Positions 33,311 to 44,979 of a stretch of DNA of 64,000 nt are shown one piece after another. Location: the NCBI GenBank assembly GCA_037157565.1, contig JAZHRO010000056.1:31619501-31683500 (forward strand), in the 5' to 3' direction. Source of the stretch: Thalassia testudinum. Lineage: Eukaryota > Streptophyta > Magnoliopsida > Alismatales > Hydrocharitaceae. Under the pieces are notes generated by a model. It ran no database searches and had not been told where the DNA came from. It saw nothing but the letters and a program-made list of their open reading frames with translations. A program made the position numbers and the translations under genes. Position 1 is the first letter of the stretch; each line of letters opens with the position of its first letter.

Positions 33311-35457
33311 TGACAGATAGGAGTTCTCGCGCATGTTTTGAAAACAAAGATCTCATCGTAGTATAGTGCACTAAAATGCTTGTCAAAAAAAAATTTATAA
33401 AATAACGACATTTGAGTCCCGGTCATTCATCTCTGGGAGGTGTTTAGAAAATGTAAATTTGAATTCGAGCTAACTCACTCCACTTAATCAGAAATGCATG
33501 CAAATTTACAATAATTCGTATTGATGCACGACATACCTAGTTGCAAAAGAATACAAATTTCGCACATGCAACTTTAATCACAAGGAAATATGGCAATCAG
33601 CTCATGGTGATTTTCACACATAGACATAGAGATATATAAAAGATGATTTCATTGATTGCATCATGGTGGCTACAAAGTGAAGCTCACGGAAAGCTTGTAC
33701 AGGAAAGCTTGAAAGCAATAAACTAGCTTACAGAAAACGACTGCATACAAGAATCTATGAGGTGATTGTGCGTGCATCATTGGGGGAGAATATGGAGCTA
33801 CACTACTAAGCAGTAATAAAGCATTAATCTACGAAGAACTGCTCTACTTATCTAGCTAACAGAATGAAGGGCATTCAGGGGTAACTCCAATGGCCTTTGA
33901 CTTGGTTGAGAGCAGAAGGAGGGGCAGCCAATGGTACTTAGGTCGACCTTGGAGAGAGGTTGGAGGTGATCTAGGCCTGGCGTGGAGGTGATGGAGATGC
34001 CATGTTGTGCTTGTGGAGATGGAGGTGGAGTAATGGAGGTGGAATGAAGGCAAGAGACCAAGATGGACCAAATGGCCACCCCTTAGGTCTTTTTATAGAC
34101 CTAAGGGAAGCTCTCTGGAGATTTATGGAATTCTATAGAGAGGCCTATGGTGGGAGCTCATGGGAGAGGGAGAGAGTGGACAAATGGTGGTTTTTAGATC
34201 CACATTTGGTGGATCTAAAAATTGAATGCATCTTGGTTGCTATTTTTAGAAACCAAGGCAACAACACATGGTAGAGAGTTCTAGAGAACTCTATGCTAGG
34301 TATTTTCATGTGGATGGTGTGTGTGGGTATGTATGGGTCGAAACCTAGGTGGCTAGGTTGATTAGGTTAGGTTATAGTGGGTTTAGATCAATGTTGGTCT
34401 CAAATTAGGGTTGCAAGCCCTAATTTACTAAGGTAAAAATACAATTAAACTTGATACAAGTTTAATTGGGTGTGCAAAAACCTAATTGACAGTAAAACAA
34501 CTCAATTAAGTTAGGTCTAGGTCAATTGGACTCTCACTGAGTCCAAATGGACAGTGTGTGTTGAGTTCAGGGCTCAATTGGACTCAATGAGTCCAATTGG
34601 ATAGGCTGATGGAATTGACAAAGATCCAAGTCAATTAAGTTTAATGAGGACCTAATTAGATCCTTAAGGAGGTCTAGAGGTGATGTACTCGGGTTAGGGC
34701 ACCTTAATTTTGGTTCCTATGGGGTTGGAATTCGATTTAGGGACCTAGGAATTCAAGATCCAAGCTTGAATTCAAAAACTGCAACTCGAGAGCAGTTCCA
34801 GATGTCTAATAATAGTGTCAGATGTCTTATATTCAAAAATCGGAAGTCCAGACTTGTTGTCTGGACATCCAATCAGAGCCAGGGAAGGATTAAGGTTCTG
34901 TCTACAGAAATTTGACATCTGACCAAGTGTCTGGACGTCTTAAAATGCTGCAGAAGTGGGTTTTAGGTGCGTGGGTGTTGGCTAAGGGTTTTGGACATCC
35001 AGATAGAGGCTGGAAATAGGGTTTTAAGGCTTCCTAGGGTACAGTGACCTAATCTAAGGGTGGCTAAGGCTTAGGGAAGCTTCTAGGTTATCCTAGGGCT
35101 TGGGTGGACCTAAGTTCGTCGTAATTTACTGCTTTATTCATGCTTAACTGAATAGCATACCTGAACCCCTTACATTATTGTCTACTACATCTTATTCTAG
35201 GTCTTCTACTCTAGCTCTACTGCAACTTTGGCTTTAGGTCCAGCTTCAGATCCAGTCTCCGATCTAGCTCCTAAGCTTCTTATTTCCTGCAATTTATATA
35301 ATGCACCTAATTAGTATATTATAGCATTATTCTATGCATAGCTATAGGAGGAACAATAAATATGCAAATAATTCTTATGCATGCAAGAACTACCCTAACT
35401 TATGCTAAGTCCGAGCCTAATTTAGGTTAATTAAGACCTATGATTATTGCACAATTA
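33311..35457 (-). repeat. Element F: 5' LTR
   Basis: 2147 bp, from TGACAGATAG to ...GCACAATTA (the terminal CA has become TA). It carries the same TATA-inverted repeat at 34080-34107. Confidence 0.9.
34080..34107 (-). promoter_or_regulatory. TATA box inside an inverted repeat (F 5' LTR)
   Basis: Third copy of the 11-bp arms with loop TTTTAT. Confidence 0.65.
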
Positions 35458-35462
35458 GTAGG

Positions 35463-36418
35463 CAAAGGTCCACGTGCCCCCTTCTACTTCTTCTCCCTCT
35501 GTGCTCAATGCTCACGCATGAACTTTGATCCTCAGTCGTCTGATCGTGAGATCGGATGCCTTAGGATTGATCACACCAGCGCCTCATCAATGCATCTACC
35601 AACGTGTGATCGAGCGTTCACATGCGCTTCTGATTGTGCGTACACCGACTTGTGCATCTGGGCATGCCACGTTGACGCGTTCACCACTTCCTGATCAAGA
35701 TCTAACGGCCGAATTTGGCCGTGCCTTGCGCTTACGATGAATTGAGGAGCACAAGGAACTCGAACCCAGGACCTCAACGCCGTGTGAAGGCGCTCGCCCG
35801 CTGTGCCAAGCCGCCCTTTGAGGCGAGCTTTGGTTTTGATCTCGAGCATCCTCGGCCATTGGATCAAGATCCGATGGCTGAGGTTGATCAAGCAGCTGAG
35901 GAGAGAGAGAGGGTAGTAAGCATTCATGGCCGGTGTGGGTGGCTGAGATGGTGCCACGTAGCACCATCTTGGCCGTCCATTTTCTATCTTGTAGATGGTG
36001 CCACGGATGTTGGATTGGACAGATTTTCATGCCGTTAGGCTACGTTCGTCGATCCGAACCCATCCATGCTGTCAGATTTCTCATCTGAAGTATGGATTTA
36101 CACCACCTTGCCTTTGGACCTCTAATCTTTCTCAAACTTCATCTAATGCTACGGAAGTCTGATTAGGGCGATCTTGGAGTTGTTGAACTCCAATCAACAA
36201 CCTGATCAGATCCGTACAGTTGGATCTTCAATTCGAGACCCTAATGTGATATTGCCCTATTTCCTATCCATAAAAAAAGAAAATTAACCTAAAATTTATA
36301 CAATCTAACTTAAATGCATGATATGCATGTTGTGCAATATTTATAATGTATGATGCAACTATACACCTAAGAACATGCATAAATAAACGATTTATGTGAT
36401 ATAAAAGTGTTTACATCA
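35463..36418 (-). repeat. Element G: 3' LTR, right part
   Basis: Continues the G LTR after element F; it aligns with 41465-41783 of the 5' LTR and then goes further. It ends ...TTTACATCA at 36418, against the PPT. An inverted repeat CGTCTGATC/GATCGGATG is at 35537-35558. Open frames here (35440-36038) are on both strands and look like chance. Confidence 0.8.
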
Positions 36419-36455
36419 CACCCCCATGCCTATCTTTTGCTAGTCCCTAACAAAA
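36419..36455 (-). other. Element G: PPT and pre-PPT hairpin
   Basis: On the minus strand TTTTGTTAGGGACTAGCAAAA is split into near-complementary arms, then GATAGGCATGGGGGTG abuts the LTR. Confidence 0.8.
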
Positions 36456-38210
36456 CTACATGCTATTTATAAGAGAATTAGAATCAGATTTTTGGGACAG
36501 AAGTTATTTTTCAACACTTAGAGATTTCAATTAAAACCTGAACTACAGAGACACAACAACGCTCGGGTGTCTACCAAAATGCAGATCACCTCAAGCCCTC
36601 ACCTTATTCAAAGAAGGTTCTTTTTCTTTTTCTTCTTTTCTGATGGTTTTTGAATTTTTGAGTTTAGGGTTCAAAGCAGCTTTCTACGGCTAGTCAACTC
36701 ACCCAAGACACGACGAGAACTCTAAGTGTTAGGCATCTTTTCGTGTGGAGTGCTATAGACTCACTGATCGACAATCTGAATGGACTTCGGGTTTCTATGC
36801 CCCTAGGTGACCTTAGAAGAAATTATGCCTAGAGGTGTATCTACCTAATCAGGAGCTTTCTCCCTACTTTTATTTTTATGGGGTCAACGCAAGGGCGAAC
36901 CCAGTGTATATCTCCCTGATTTATTCTACTTATCTGCTTCTTTCTAAGTGTTTAGGAATTATATGTGCATTTCTTGAGTTGGGTTTTGGATAACCGAACA
37001 ATAGCCTATTACTCATGATAACTTTCTAGCCATACTCGTGTGGTGAGGTGTGGCTTATTTCTTTCTTCTTTTCTTTTTTTTTGTTTGTCTTTTTACTTTT
37101 CTTTTTCTTTTCTTTTCTTTTTTAAGTAGGTGACTTCCATGATCTAAGATTTACCTAAAGGCAATAAGAAGAGAATGGTCCTGTGACTGGACTCTAGACA
37201 ACTGACTAATAGGCTATTACCCATGATAACTTGCCAGTCATAGCACCCTAGAAGGTTCACTAGCTATCCAATTTTCGTTAAAACCACCGAAAAGTGAGTC
37301 AATGCAAATAGTGTGTAGATGCTTAGACCTAAACTACCCTCAAATCAGAGGGCAGATTGATAAGTCATGTACTTATAACCCCAACTTATTAACCAATTAA
37401 GAAATAAATTCAAAATGGCAAGGACTCGAGAAACAAGTCCACATTTTAGTGGACACTTAGGCTAATTAAGCCCGAAGACCTGAAGGGTCTAAGTGTTCAG
37501 GTCATATCGTATCATTCTTATGGTTGACAAATTTCTAGAGCCCAAGTTCTCTTTTCCTAATTCAATTTGTTTTTTCAAAAATAAACAAAAAATAAAAGGA
37601 ATCTACGAAGCTAATAAGATGATTCAAAGATAAATATCCACCTCCCAATGCCTATCTAATGTGATGCCCTTATTGTATTAAAAAGACATGAAACAAAGTG
37701 GAGTTGAGTAGAGAGCACCTAAATTTCGTGATTACTCGATCAGCTTCGAGAAGAAAACAGACTGTATATATGTTGAATTTAGTGTCTTCAGCTAGGCACA
37801 CTATACAAATAAAGAAAAAATCAAGAATTCACAAGTTCAGGTCAGAATCAAAATAAGAAAATCTAGTTTTGGACTTGCCAGGAGAAGATGTCCACAAACG
37901 TGGACCTGATTGTGGTGCAGACTCATGCCCCATGGTCGAGTATATTTAAGATTTTGGATAAAAATATCCAAAACCTAGGATCAGCATGCAAGCAGGGTCG
38001 GGACTACATTTTGTGAGGATCCAACCCAAGACCAAAAAGTTAGGTTATAGAGAAATTAAGCTCAAAAGGATAATCACTTAATTTGTTCTTAGGTTGCACA
38101 TCCTCAGAAACAATGTCATAAGGGTCCTAGAAGACGGTTGAGGGTTTCAGACAAATTGGAACCCCTAGACTCAGTCTTCTTCTTCCTCTGGAATTGGCTT
38201 CCCATATCAT
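36456..38210 (-). other. Element G: 3' untranslated region
   Basis: No gene is seen. It contains an internal PPT-like tract (minus: AGATAGGCATTGGGAGGTGG) at 37637-37656, T-rich runs near 37060-37125, and a direct repeat of GCTATTACYCATGATAACTT near 37005 and 37211. Confidence 0.6.
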
Positions 38211-39533
38211 CATTTCCCAATTCCTATCCTCCATAATCAAAATTTCAAATTCCGGGACCTCCTGCATATTAATCACTCCATCTGAAATTTCCAAGTCTAA
38301 GAGTTGTGACTGAATCAGAATTGACTTGGGTCGAATGATCTAAAAAATAAAATCCTCATTATGCTCAATGGGGTGTGATTGAGGAATGGGGCTTTGAATT
38401 GAATCCTTCATGAAATGAGGATCTGAATCCAGTATGCGAACCCCAACATAATCAAATTCCTTAATTTTAGGGCCATCAAAAGATTCATCGAATTCCTCAG
38501 GCCCAATCATCTCACTGAATTCATGTGCTATAAACTCAAGTAAGACTTCACATAATGATTCTTCATCTTCAGAATCAAAGAATTCTGAATCTGCATTAAT
38601 GTATGTCTCAAAATCATCAATCACTTTTTGTTCCATGGAGATATACGCTTCCTCGTACCCTGGCTTAGGGATCTCAGGTGAAGAAATTAGTTCATCCTTA
38701 TTTGATTGCTTTAGAACAACCTAATCAACCCTGGTCTTGTAAAACATGTCCCCCCTACAGATGCCTGAGTGGATTTTGACATTGGTTCTCCTGACATGGG
38801 TTCATCCTGGGAATTATCCCAAGATTGGACTAGAGCAATCACAAATCTCATCCTCAATTTCAATAACTTCCTAAGTAAAAACTCACTCGAGTCCTTATCC
38901 TTAACATCCTAGAGCCAATCCAACAAATACATGTTAAGAATGTCAATCATTTCAATCAAAGGCTCCAATTCTTTAGTGCAAGGTGTTGGCTGAGCTTCTA
39001 AAGATTGTATGGTATCCTTAAGTTAGCCAAAACCTTATCTTAGACCTAATTAACTTGAACCAAATGGTTTGGTTCAGGGTTGGGCAGGTTTGGGTTCAGT
39101 GCGGGGGAGTCAATAAATTGTAAGGTTCAAGATACCTTCCCTGATAATAGGTCATTTCAGGTTGTTCATAAAGAGGTGATGACCTACATGCAGTGTAATA
39201 AGAGGAAGCGTAAGGATCAGCATATTCATCTTGATTGTAGATCGTATTAGGTTGTCCATATAAGGGCTATGATCTATAATCGATGTAGTTCAAAGAAGGA
39301 TAAGAATCAAGACCATGGTATCCAAGGTTAGACCTTGAACACGAAGGTCCAGAATTGTATCCCCAATCTGAGTTATCCCAAATAGTAGATGGATGAGAAT
39401 AAATCTGATTGGGATAATAATCCTCTTGGGAATAGATAGTGTTAGGACGATAGGAATGGAAATGCGAAAAGGAGGTGGAAGGATCCATGATATAATGGGA
39501 GGAAGAAAGGTGCCCTACAACAAAAATAATCAA
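38210..39533 (-). pseudogene. Element G: decayed ORF(s) of unknown function
   Basis: Minus-strand fragments in one phase. The first, 39267-39533 (best ATG at 39488, MDPSTSFSHFHSYRPNTIYS), is rich in Y, S, P and N. It is interrupted by TAG at 39267 and stays open after it to TGA at 39096, with repeated words like QPNTIYNQDEY. After a region with several stops comes 38340-38636 (MEQKVIDDFETYINADSEFF), strongly acidic. It ends at another TAG (38340) and is again open beyond it to about 38125. No known domain is recognised. The place in the element and the acidic part parallel the E and F ORFs. Two of the breaks are TAG, consistent with CAG-to-TAG decay. It cannot encode a full product now. Confidence 0.45.
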
Positions 39534-40645
39534 ACATATCCTTAAGTGGGCTACCCTAAAGACCTACAGACTCTCAGAATCCGTCTTGAGATGAAGAAAT
39601 GATTTGATCTACTTCTTTCCAGTCAATCCAACCAGTTAGAGGGTGGGGATAGGGAGAAGGTTCTTCCCTTGGCTTTTGCCTCAGGTTCCTTTGATACCCC
39701 CCAACCGCAATCGTTTGATTCTGCTCCCCTAGCTGGACATCAGATTGAATGGTGGAAGTAGACTAATCGAAAATAATCTCAATCTAGGATCCGAAGAGCG
39801 AGCCCAATCCTTAAGGCCAACGTAACTCTATTTTAATTAGGGTTAGGTTTGAATATGCTTTGAAATGTGATTGCTCCTTTATCTGGGTTGTTCCGTTAAT
39901 GATCAGTTCATATGTGTGTGCATGCACAACCAATGGCTTTCGAGCAAGATTATTTTTTAATGCGGTGAATTTTAGGGTTTAAATCTTGCTTAGTAGCTTT
40001 TAAGATTCAACTTTAGGTATATTCAACTAAGTTCAGTTGGCACACCAGGTTTTGAAAGAATAGGTGAAGATGTTTTCCTTTGAAATTAAACTAAAAATGT
40101 GGAGTGCCTGGTTTAGTCCTAAAAGTTGAATCATTTGTTAGCTACTTGATGAGTTATTTTTAGTTGAAGTGGTAAGGCTCAAACAACTCAAACAATTGGC
40201 CTGATCACCACTTAATTAGGCACAAAAGTGATTACCTAATCTGATTTCTACTCAATTATTTGTTGATGAGTGTACCAATCCCAAAGATCGGGTTACCGGT
40301 TGAGTATGAAGAATCAGAAGAGGTTGTGTACCTCTGTGAGATTTTTTTTTAAATTTTTCTTTTATAAGTGGAGGGTGTGGAGGGTAGAAGTGCCAAACAA
40401 ATAATCAAAACTAACCTGAGAGTTTATGCAAGCTCGTACGTTAATTAGGGTTTGTGTTATTAGGTGGTGGAATGAAATCTACTGGGTGAGGAGGTGGGGT
40501 TACTTACAAACCCTTCAATAGCACTTTACTCAAATCTACCACTTTTGCCCACCCCGTGAGTGTACCTACAATCACAATAAGAAAGGAGAGAAGTGAGGTA
40601 AATGATAAGTAAGCTAAAAAATGTGAAAAATCAAAGAATGTCGCC
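39534..40645 (-). other. Element G: leader
   Basis: No gene is seen. The part at 39650-39730 resembles the F leader. The rest is A/T-rich and unremarkable. Confidence 0.5.
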
Positions 40646-40663
40646 TCCCCGACAATGACGCCA
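40646..40663 (-). other. Element G: primer-binding site
   Basis: The reverse complement TGGCGTCATTGTCGGGGA is a three-mismatch version of the tRNA-Asp PBS and lies 3 nt inside the 5' LTR. Confidence 0.85.
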
Positions 40664-40666
40664 AAA

Positions 40667-41783
40667 TGTTGAAGTAAAAAATCTGCAGAAAAAGATTGAG
40701 TTTGGAAAACCCGTCGTTGTAGCACAATTTACTAGAAAATCCATCAACAAATAATTTTAACCGAAACTTAAAAGGAATTCCAGGCCAAACAGAGGGAGGC
40801 AGATGTTTGATCAAAAATTACATTTGATTTTTTGTTATGAAGCATATTAGCAGGTTGAATTGAATCTACACTAGCTATCTACTTAAAGAATAAAGAATAA
40901 AAGAGAGAGAAAAAATAATACAAATAAAGACAAAATAGAGAAAGAATGAACAGACATTTCATAATCATTTAATCAAGTTCATTGCATCTAATGACTACAC
41001 TAGAAATTGAGAAATCTATAGTAGAAAGCAATAAAAAGGTGGAGAGAGGTTATCCTTCTCGATGACTGCTTGGAGGATGAGCCGCGTTGACGAAGCACCC
41101 GGACGAAGGAGGTAAGATGCAGGATAAAGGAGAATGAAGACAGATGATGGAGGATGGGGCAGGGGACATCGTAGCTGGATCCGCTTCCTCAACAGCGATG
41201 AGAAGACAACCACGGGTGCTCCACGAACAAGGATGAGAAGGTGGAAAAATTCTAATTTTAACTCTAATGGAGTATTCTGTGTTTGAGACAAGCTCTTAGA
41301 GCTTTGGAGGGGGTGAGAGAAGAGAGGAAGGGATGAGAATTTCGAGTGGTAGGGGTCTTCCTTTATAGTTGTAGGGATTGAGGGAAAAATTAACATTTCA
41401 AGCTTAAAACATTAAATGAATGGGTCTTTAGTGATGGATTTTAGCATCACTAAAGCCCTGAACGTGGGCTAAGGTCTGCACGCCCCCCGCCGCTTCTTCT
41501 CCCTCTGCACTTAAAGCTCACACACGAACATTGATCCTCAGTCGTCCGATCATGAGATCAGATGACCTAGGATTAATCGTGCCAATGCCTCATCATTGCA
41601 CCTACCTGCATGTGATCGGGTGTTCGCATGCACGTCTGATTGCACGTACGCCCGCTCGTGCATCTAGGCATGCCACGTTGAAGCTTTCGCCACCACCCGA
41701 TCAAGATCTAACGGCTAAATTCGACCGCACCTTGCACTTGCACTAAATTGAGGCGCATGGGGAACTCGAACCCACGACCTCAG
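40667..41783 (-). repeat. Element G: 5' LTR, left part
   Basis: Starts TGTTGAAGTAAAAAATC beside the PBS. It aligns with 25097-25900 and 35463-35790. It is cut by element H at 41784, where CTCAG precedes. The remaining ~650 bp should lie beyond H. Confidence 0.85.
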
Positions 41784-42362
41784 TGTTGGAGCAATAAATC
41801 GGTATTTTAAAATAGCTTTGTTGTAATATAGTCGAAATAGCGCTTAAACAAATAAATTTATTACTCGAATGAATGTCCGAGGTCAAACACAGAGAGCAAT
41901 ATGGCAATTTCAAACTCAAGATCACAATTTGAATCAAAGATATAAGAGATTGCAATAATAATGTCAAATATCAATGTGCAAAAAGAATGAAGTAAAATGG
42001 TGATTTGAATCACCAATTACTCCCTACAATAGCAAATAGAACTCAATAGATATAAATATGAAATGATCTCAACCGTCTGAATATCTAATGAGATATCTTA
42101 AACGTCTAATGAACAGTGCTCTGATTTCTTCTGCTTCTTCTTTCTTTCCTTCTTCCTTGCGTATCTTCTGCTTCTTCTCTTCTTCTTCTTCTACCTTTCT
42201 TCCCATGCAGCTCTACTTCTTCTTTTGTCATCTGCTTTCCCTGCCTTGTATTCTTCTTTGCTTTGCTCTTCTCTGCTTGTACGACTCCTCTTCTTTTCTT
42301 CTTCATGCAGAGGAGGAAGGTTCCTTAAATTTGGCTAAGTGTCAGCCAAACCTCCTCAGAGC

Positions 42363-42617
42363 AAAACCCCCCTACCCCCATGCACGATCCTCTCTTTCTC
42401 TCCTTAAGTCATGCTCTCCCAGAGCCTCCAACAGTACCAGGTTATTGGGTTTCGGACATAGAGTGTACCCGGGTCCAGGGCTACAGGCATGATCGCAGCC
42501 GAGGAGTGAAGTTAGGTTAGGCTGGTTGGGTCTACGCCAGGCCTGCAGGGGATGGGTCACGTGTGAGGCACAAGTGAATGGGTGAGTAGGGGACCTCACC
42601 ACCCAAGTGTCTGAGGC
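42363..42617 (-). ncRNA. Candidate Pol III transcript of H LTR
   Basis: Predicted RNA of 255 nt from GCCTCAG (G at 42617) to the first TTTT (42363-42366) in GGTTTTGCTC. The GGTGAG/CTCACC stem is kept. Its USE has two changes, so it may be dead. Confidence 0.3.
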
Positions 42618-42671
42618 AATAAGCCCCAGACACTTTTTCAATTTATGCGACAGTAAATGGTCTTCAGCTTC

Positions 42672-42682
42672 TGAGGTGGGAC
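42672..42682 (-). promoter_or_regulatory. Decayed USE in H LTR
   Basis: The reverse complement GTCCCACCTCA has two mismatches to RTCCCACATCG. CATAAATT starts after exactly 24 nt and GCCTCAG lies 55 nt downstream. Confidence 0.45.
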
Positions 42683-43574
42683 TAAAGTCCCACCTTCCGT
42701 TTGCACGTCTGCAGCTACAGGGTTGAAGTCACAAATTGCGGCAATTACGGTGTTGGTGACTTCAATTGTCGCCCTAAGATTGCTCCTGGAAGTATTCTGC
42801 TTGACCTGGATGCAGCACCTAGAGCTAAAGGCGCGAGAACAACACCTAGAGTTCTTCGAAGAAGCTCCTCCAATGGCACGGTGGCTCGAGACCGGAAAGA
42901 GACGAATATGGGCTAAATGCCCTAGTCAGTATGCTCAGGAGTTTTCCCTTGATGAGGCAAGTGCAGCAGTGGTATCCGCGAGGGGTGAACGTGTGTGAGG
43001 TACTCTGTCGGCGTCATAGAATGAAGTGTGTATGTGCGGTGTTTGGCGTAGCAAGTGACGGACCAAATCCCTCACTTTCTTGAGGGGTTTTGGTCTGTGG
43101 AGCATGGCAAAGCTGATGGAGGTGACAGCGGCAAGTTTCAAACAGTGGGGTGGTGTGTAGGCGTCGCCGAAGCTTCGCTGGAGGGGGAGAAGATGAAGTG
43201 CGGTAAGCGGCAGTTGGCGGTTGTGTGTGCTTGCAAGGGTGGAAAAATGAAATAGAAAGAGAGAGAGAGGAAAAGAGGTATTTATCGAGGTGGTTGAGAG
43301 GTGGAGGGCTCCAGTGTTGGTCGACCAGAGCCGGAGAAGGAAGAAGATATGGTGAAGCTGTAAAGGCGATGCAAACGGAGGAACACCCTCCCATTGGCTG
43401 GGGAGGGACGCGACAAAGAGAGGAGTTTAGGCCATCCAATTTGATGGTTGGATGGCTGGAGGAGGGAGATCCAGGGGGGTCACCGGAGCAGGGGTCTTCG
43501 GTGGTCGAAGATGGGTGTTTAGGCCATTAGACGCTCCAAGACTTGCTGAAAAAATGCGAAAGGCTGTGGAGGTG

Positions 43575-43583
43575 CTTTTATAG
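43575..43583 (-). promoter_or_regulatory. Pol II TATA box of H LTR
   Basis: The reverse complement is CTATAAAAG, in the same context as B at 5951-5959. Confidence 0.5.
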
Positions 43584-44537
43584 GGCTTAAGTGGAGGTTC
43601 CAAGCTTGGAAAAAAGCTTGGAAACCTTGAAGCTTACGTAAACAAATGATACCCATTCCTTCTAAAGGTTCGCATGAGCTTTTGTGAAGGAGTTGGGATC
43701 CTTGAATGGGCTCATTTAGAAGGGAATTTTCCAAGGAATCTGTGTTTTAAAACTGGGATTGATTGATTGAGAATCGAGCGAGAAATCCTCGCTTGAAACT
43801 CGATGGTGAAGGTTTAACCTTCCAAAAATGGTATGGGGGCCTACTTGTAAAGAAGACAAAGAAGTTGGGGGGCTATTTGTAAGAGAATTCAAAAGTTAAG
43901 GGTCTGAATGAGATAGAAAGAGTCTGACTAGACCAAAATGCAAACTTGATGAAGATAATCTCATATTGGGCCCAAATTTTGGTACAAACCTAATTTGGAT
44001 CCAAGGAATCCAATGGTGAAGCTAGATTTAGGTTTTGACCAAGTTTTATTGGGTAATTTATGTAAAAACCTAAATTATGGCAAATGTCTGTCTAAGACTC
44101 TATTTTGGGTCAAGACAGATTCTGATGGTCAAATTGAAGGTTGTAAACCCTAGAGAATATTTTTATATGAATTTTAGAGGGTTTAGGTGAATTTTATCCT
44201 AACCAGAACCTTAGTTAATTAGGTGGGTTTCTTTTTAGGGTTTCAAAAGTCATTTAATTCTCAAAACACGTGCAAACACTTTTCTGTCTGTTCTAACCCA
44301 CTTGTTAGCTTTTTAGGACCATTTGACCCTTAATTACCCCTTGGGGAAACCTGTGATTGCACTGCATTCATGATATGAGGGTAAAACGACAGTTTTAACC
44401 CTATTTTTTTGTCTTTCCCTCAGAATGACTTTGTAATGAAATATGGCACTCCAGCAGTTATGTAGGAGCATTTACTGACTTAATTAGATCAAAATGTGCT
44501 AGTTATGCTCATGATGGTGTTCCCATTATACCCCTTT

Positions 44538-44575
44538 GCCTAGTTTTTGCTAGTCCCTTAGCAAAATATCATGGA
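44538..44575 (-). other. Element H: PPT and pre-PPT hairpin
   Basis: On the minus strand, arms TTTTGCTA and TAGCAAAA are followed by ACTAGGCAAAGGGGTA; the purine tract is AAAGGGG instead of TGGGGG. Confidence 0.75.
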
Positions 44576-44979
44576 ATTAACTTTAATTCTAGACCATATG
44601 CCTTTGTACGCTCAGAATTCTAATGTTTGCTTTCTTCTGTAGATTAAGTCAGAATACCGATGATAGGCTTAGAGGTACTCAAGTACTAACCAAGATTCAG
44701 ACCTGACCAGCTCTAGCCTCAGTCTGTTGCAAAGGTTTCTAAGGCCCACAAGAACCTAAGGTTCGTTGAACTCTGTGGTTAAAGCACCCGTGCTTGTAAC
44801 ATGTTTTAGCCCAGGTTCAGTTTGTAGTGTGTTTTCATAAGAGAGAGACAGAAGAATTTTTCTTTATTTTTTGAGAGTTTTCTCTCTCTTTTCTTTTTAT
44901 TTCTAGCCTCGGATTAGCTTCACAACACGGTCTATATCAGATTCCTAGTTCCCACCATCAATCCTCGTAGGGTCCTGGT
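44576..44979 (-). other. Element H: 3' UTR, outer part
   Basis: Homologous to B 6917-7325 and E 17830-18215; no gene. It is interrupted by solo LTR I at the first CCATGG-array unit. Confidence 0.7.

Larger units (their letters stand above)
25901..35457 (-). mobile_element. Element F: complete non-autonomous LTR retrotransposon
   Basis: F spans 9557 bp on the minus strand, with LTRs at 25901-28034 and 33311-35457. The target duplication is ATAGG on the left and GTAGG on the right (one mismatch). The PBS is at 33291-33308 and the PPT at 28035. The internal 5.3 kb has no gag-pol domain; it has one acidic reading frame split by a TAG (30034-31656). The LTRs differ more than those of E or M, so it is older. 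It is nested in the 3' LTR of G. Confidence 0.9.
25097..41783 (-). mobile_element. Element G: non-autonomous LTR retrotransposon (interrupted)
   Basis: G is on the minus strand. Its 3' LTR is 25097-25900 plus 35463-36418, split by element F. The PPT is at 36419, the internal region runs to 40666, and the PBS is at 40646-40663. The 5' LTR runs from 40667 until element H enters at 41784, and the rest is outside the window. No gag-pol is found in 4.2 kb of internal sequence; only decayed acidic and Tyr/Pro-rich ORFs are present. It is inserted in gag of element B after GTTGG (25092-25096). Confidence 0.85.
41784..44537 (-). repeat. Element H: 3' LTR
   Basis: 2754 bp, from TGTTGGAGCAATAAATC to ...TTCCCATTA (terminal CA changed to TA). 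The minus-strand tip hairpin is GATGG/CCATC-like. TATA at 43575-43583. USE unit at 42672-42682. End motif GTCCGAGGTCAAACACAGAG near 41876-41895. Open frames inside (for example 42088-42492 and 43014-43439) have no counterpart in B or A and are not called as genes. Confidence 0.85.

Noticed and set aside
35440..36038. Overlapping ORFs of 70-128 codons in the G LTR
   Set aside because: Both strands are open in several frames and the homologous stretch at 41520-41783 does not keep them; no domain is recognised.
43014..43439. 141-codon minus-strand frame in the H LTR
   Set aside because: The aligned part of the B LTR has no matching frame; it lies in the LTR promoter region.
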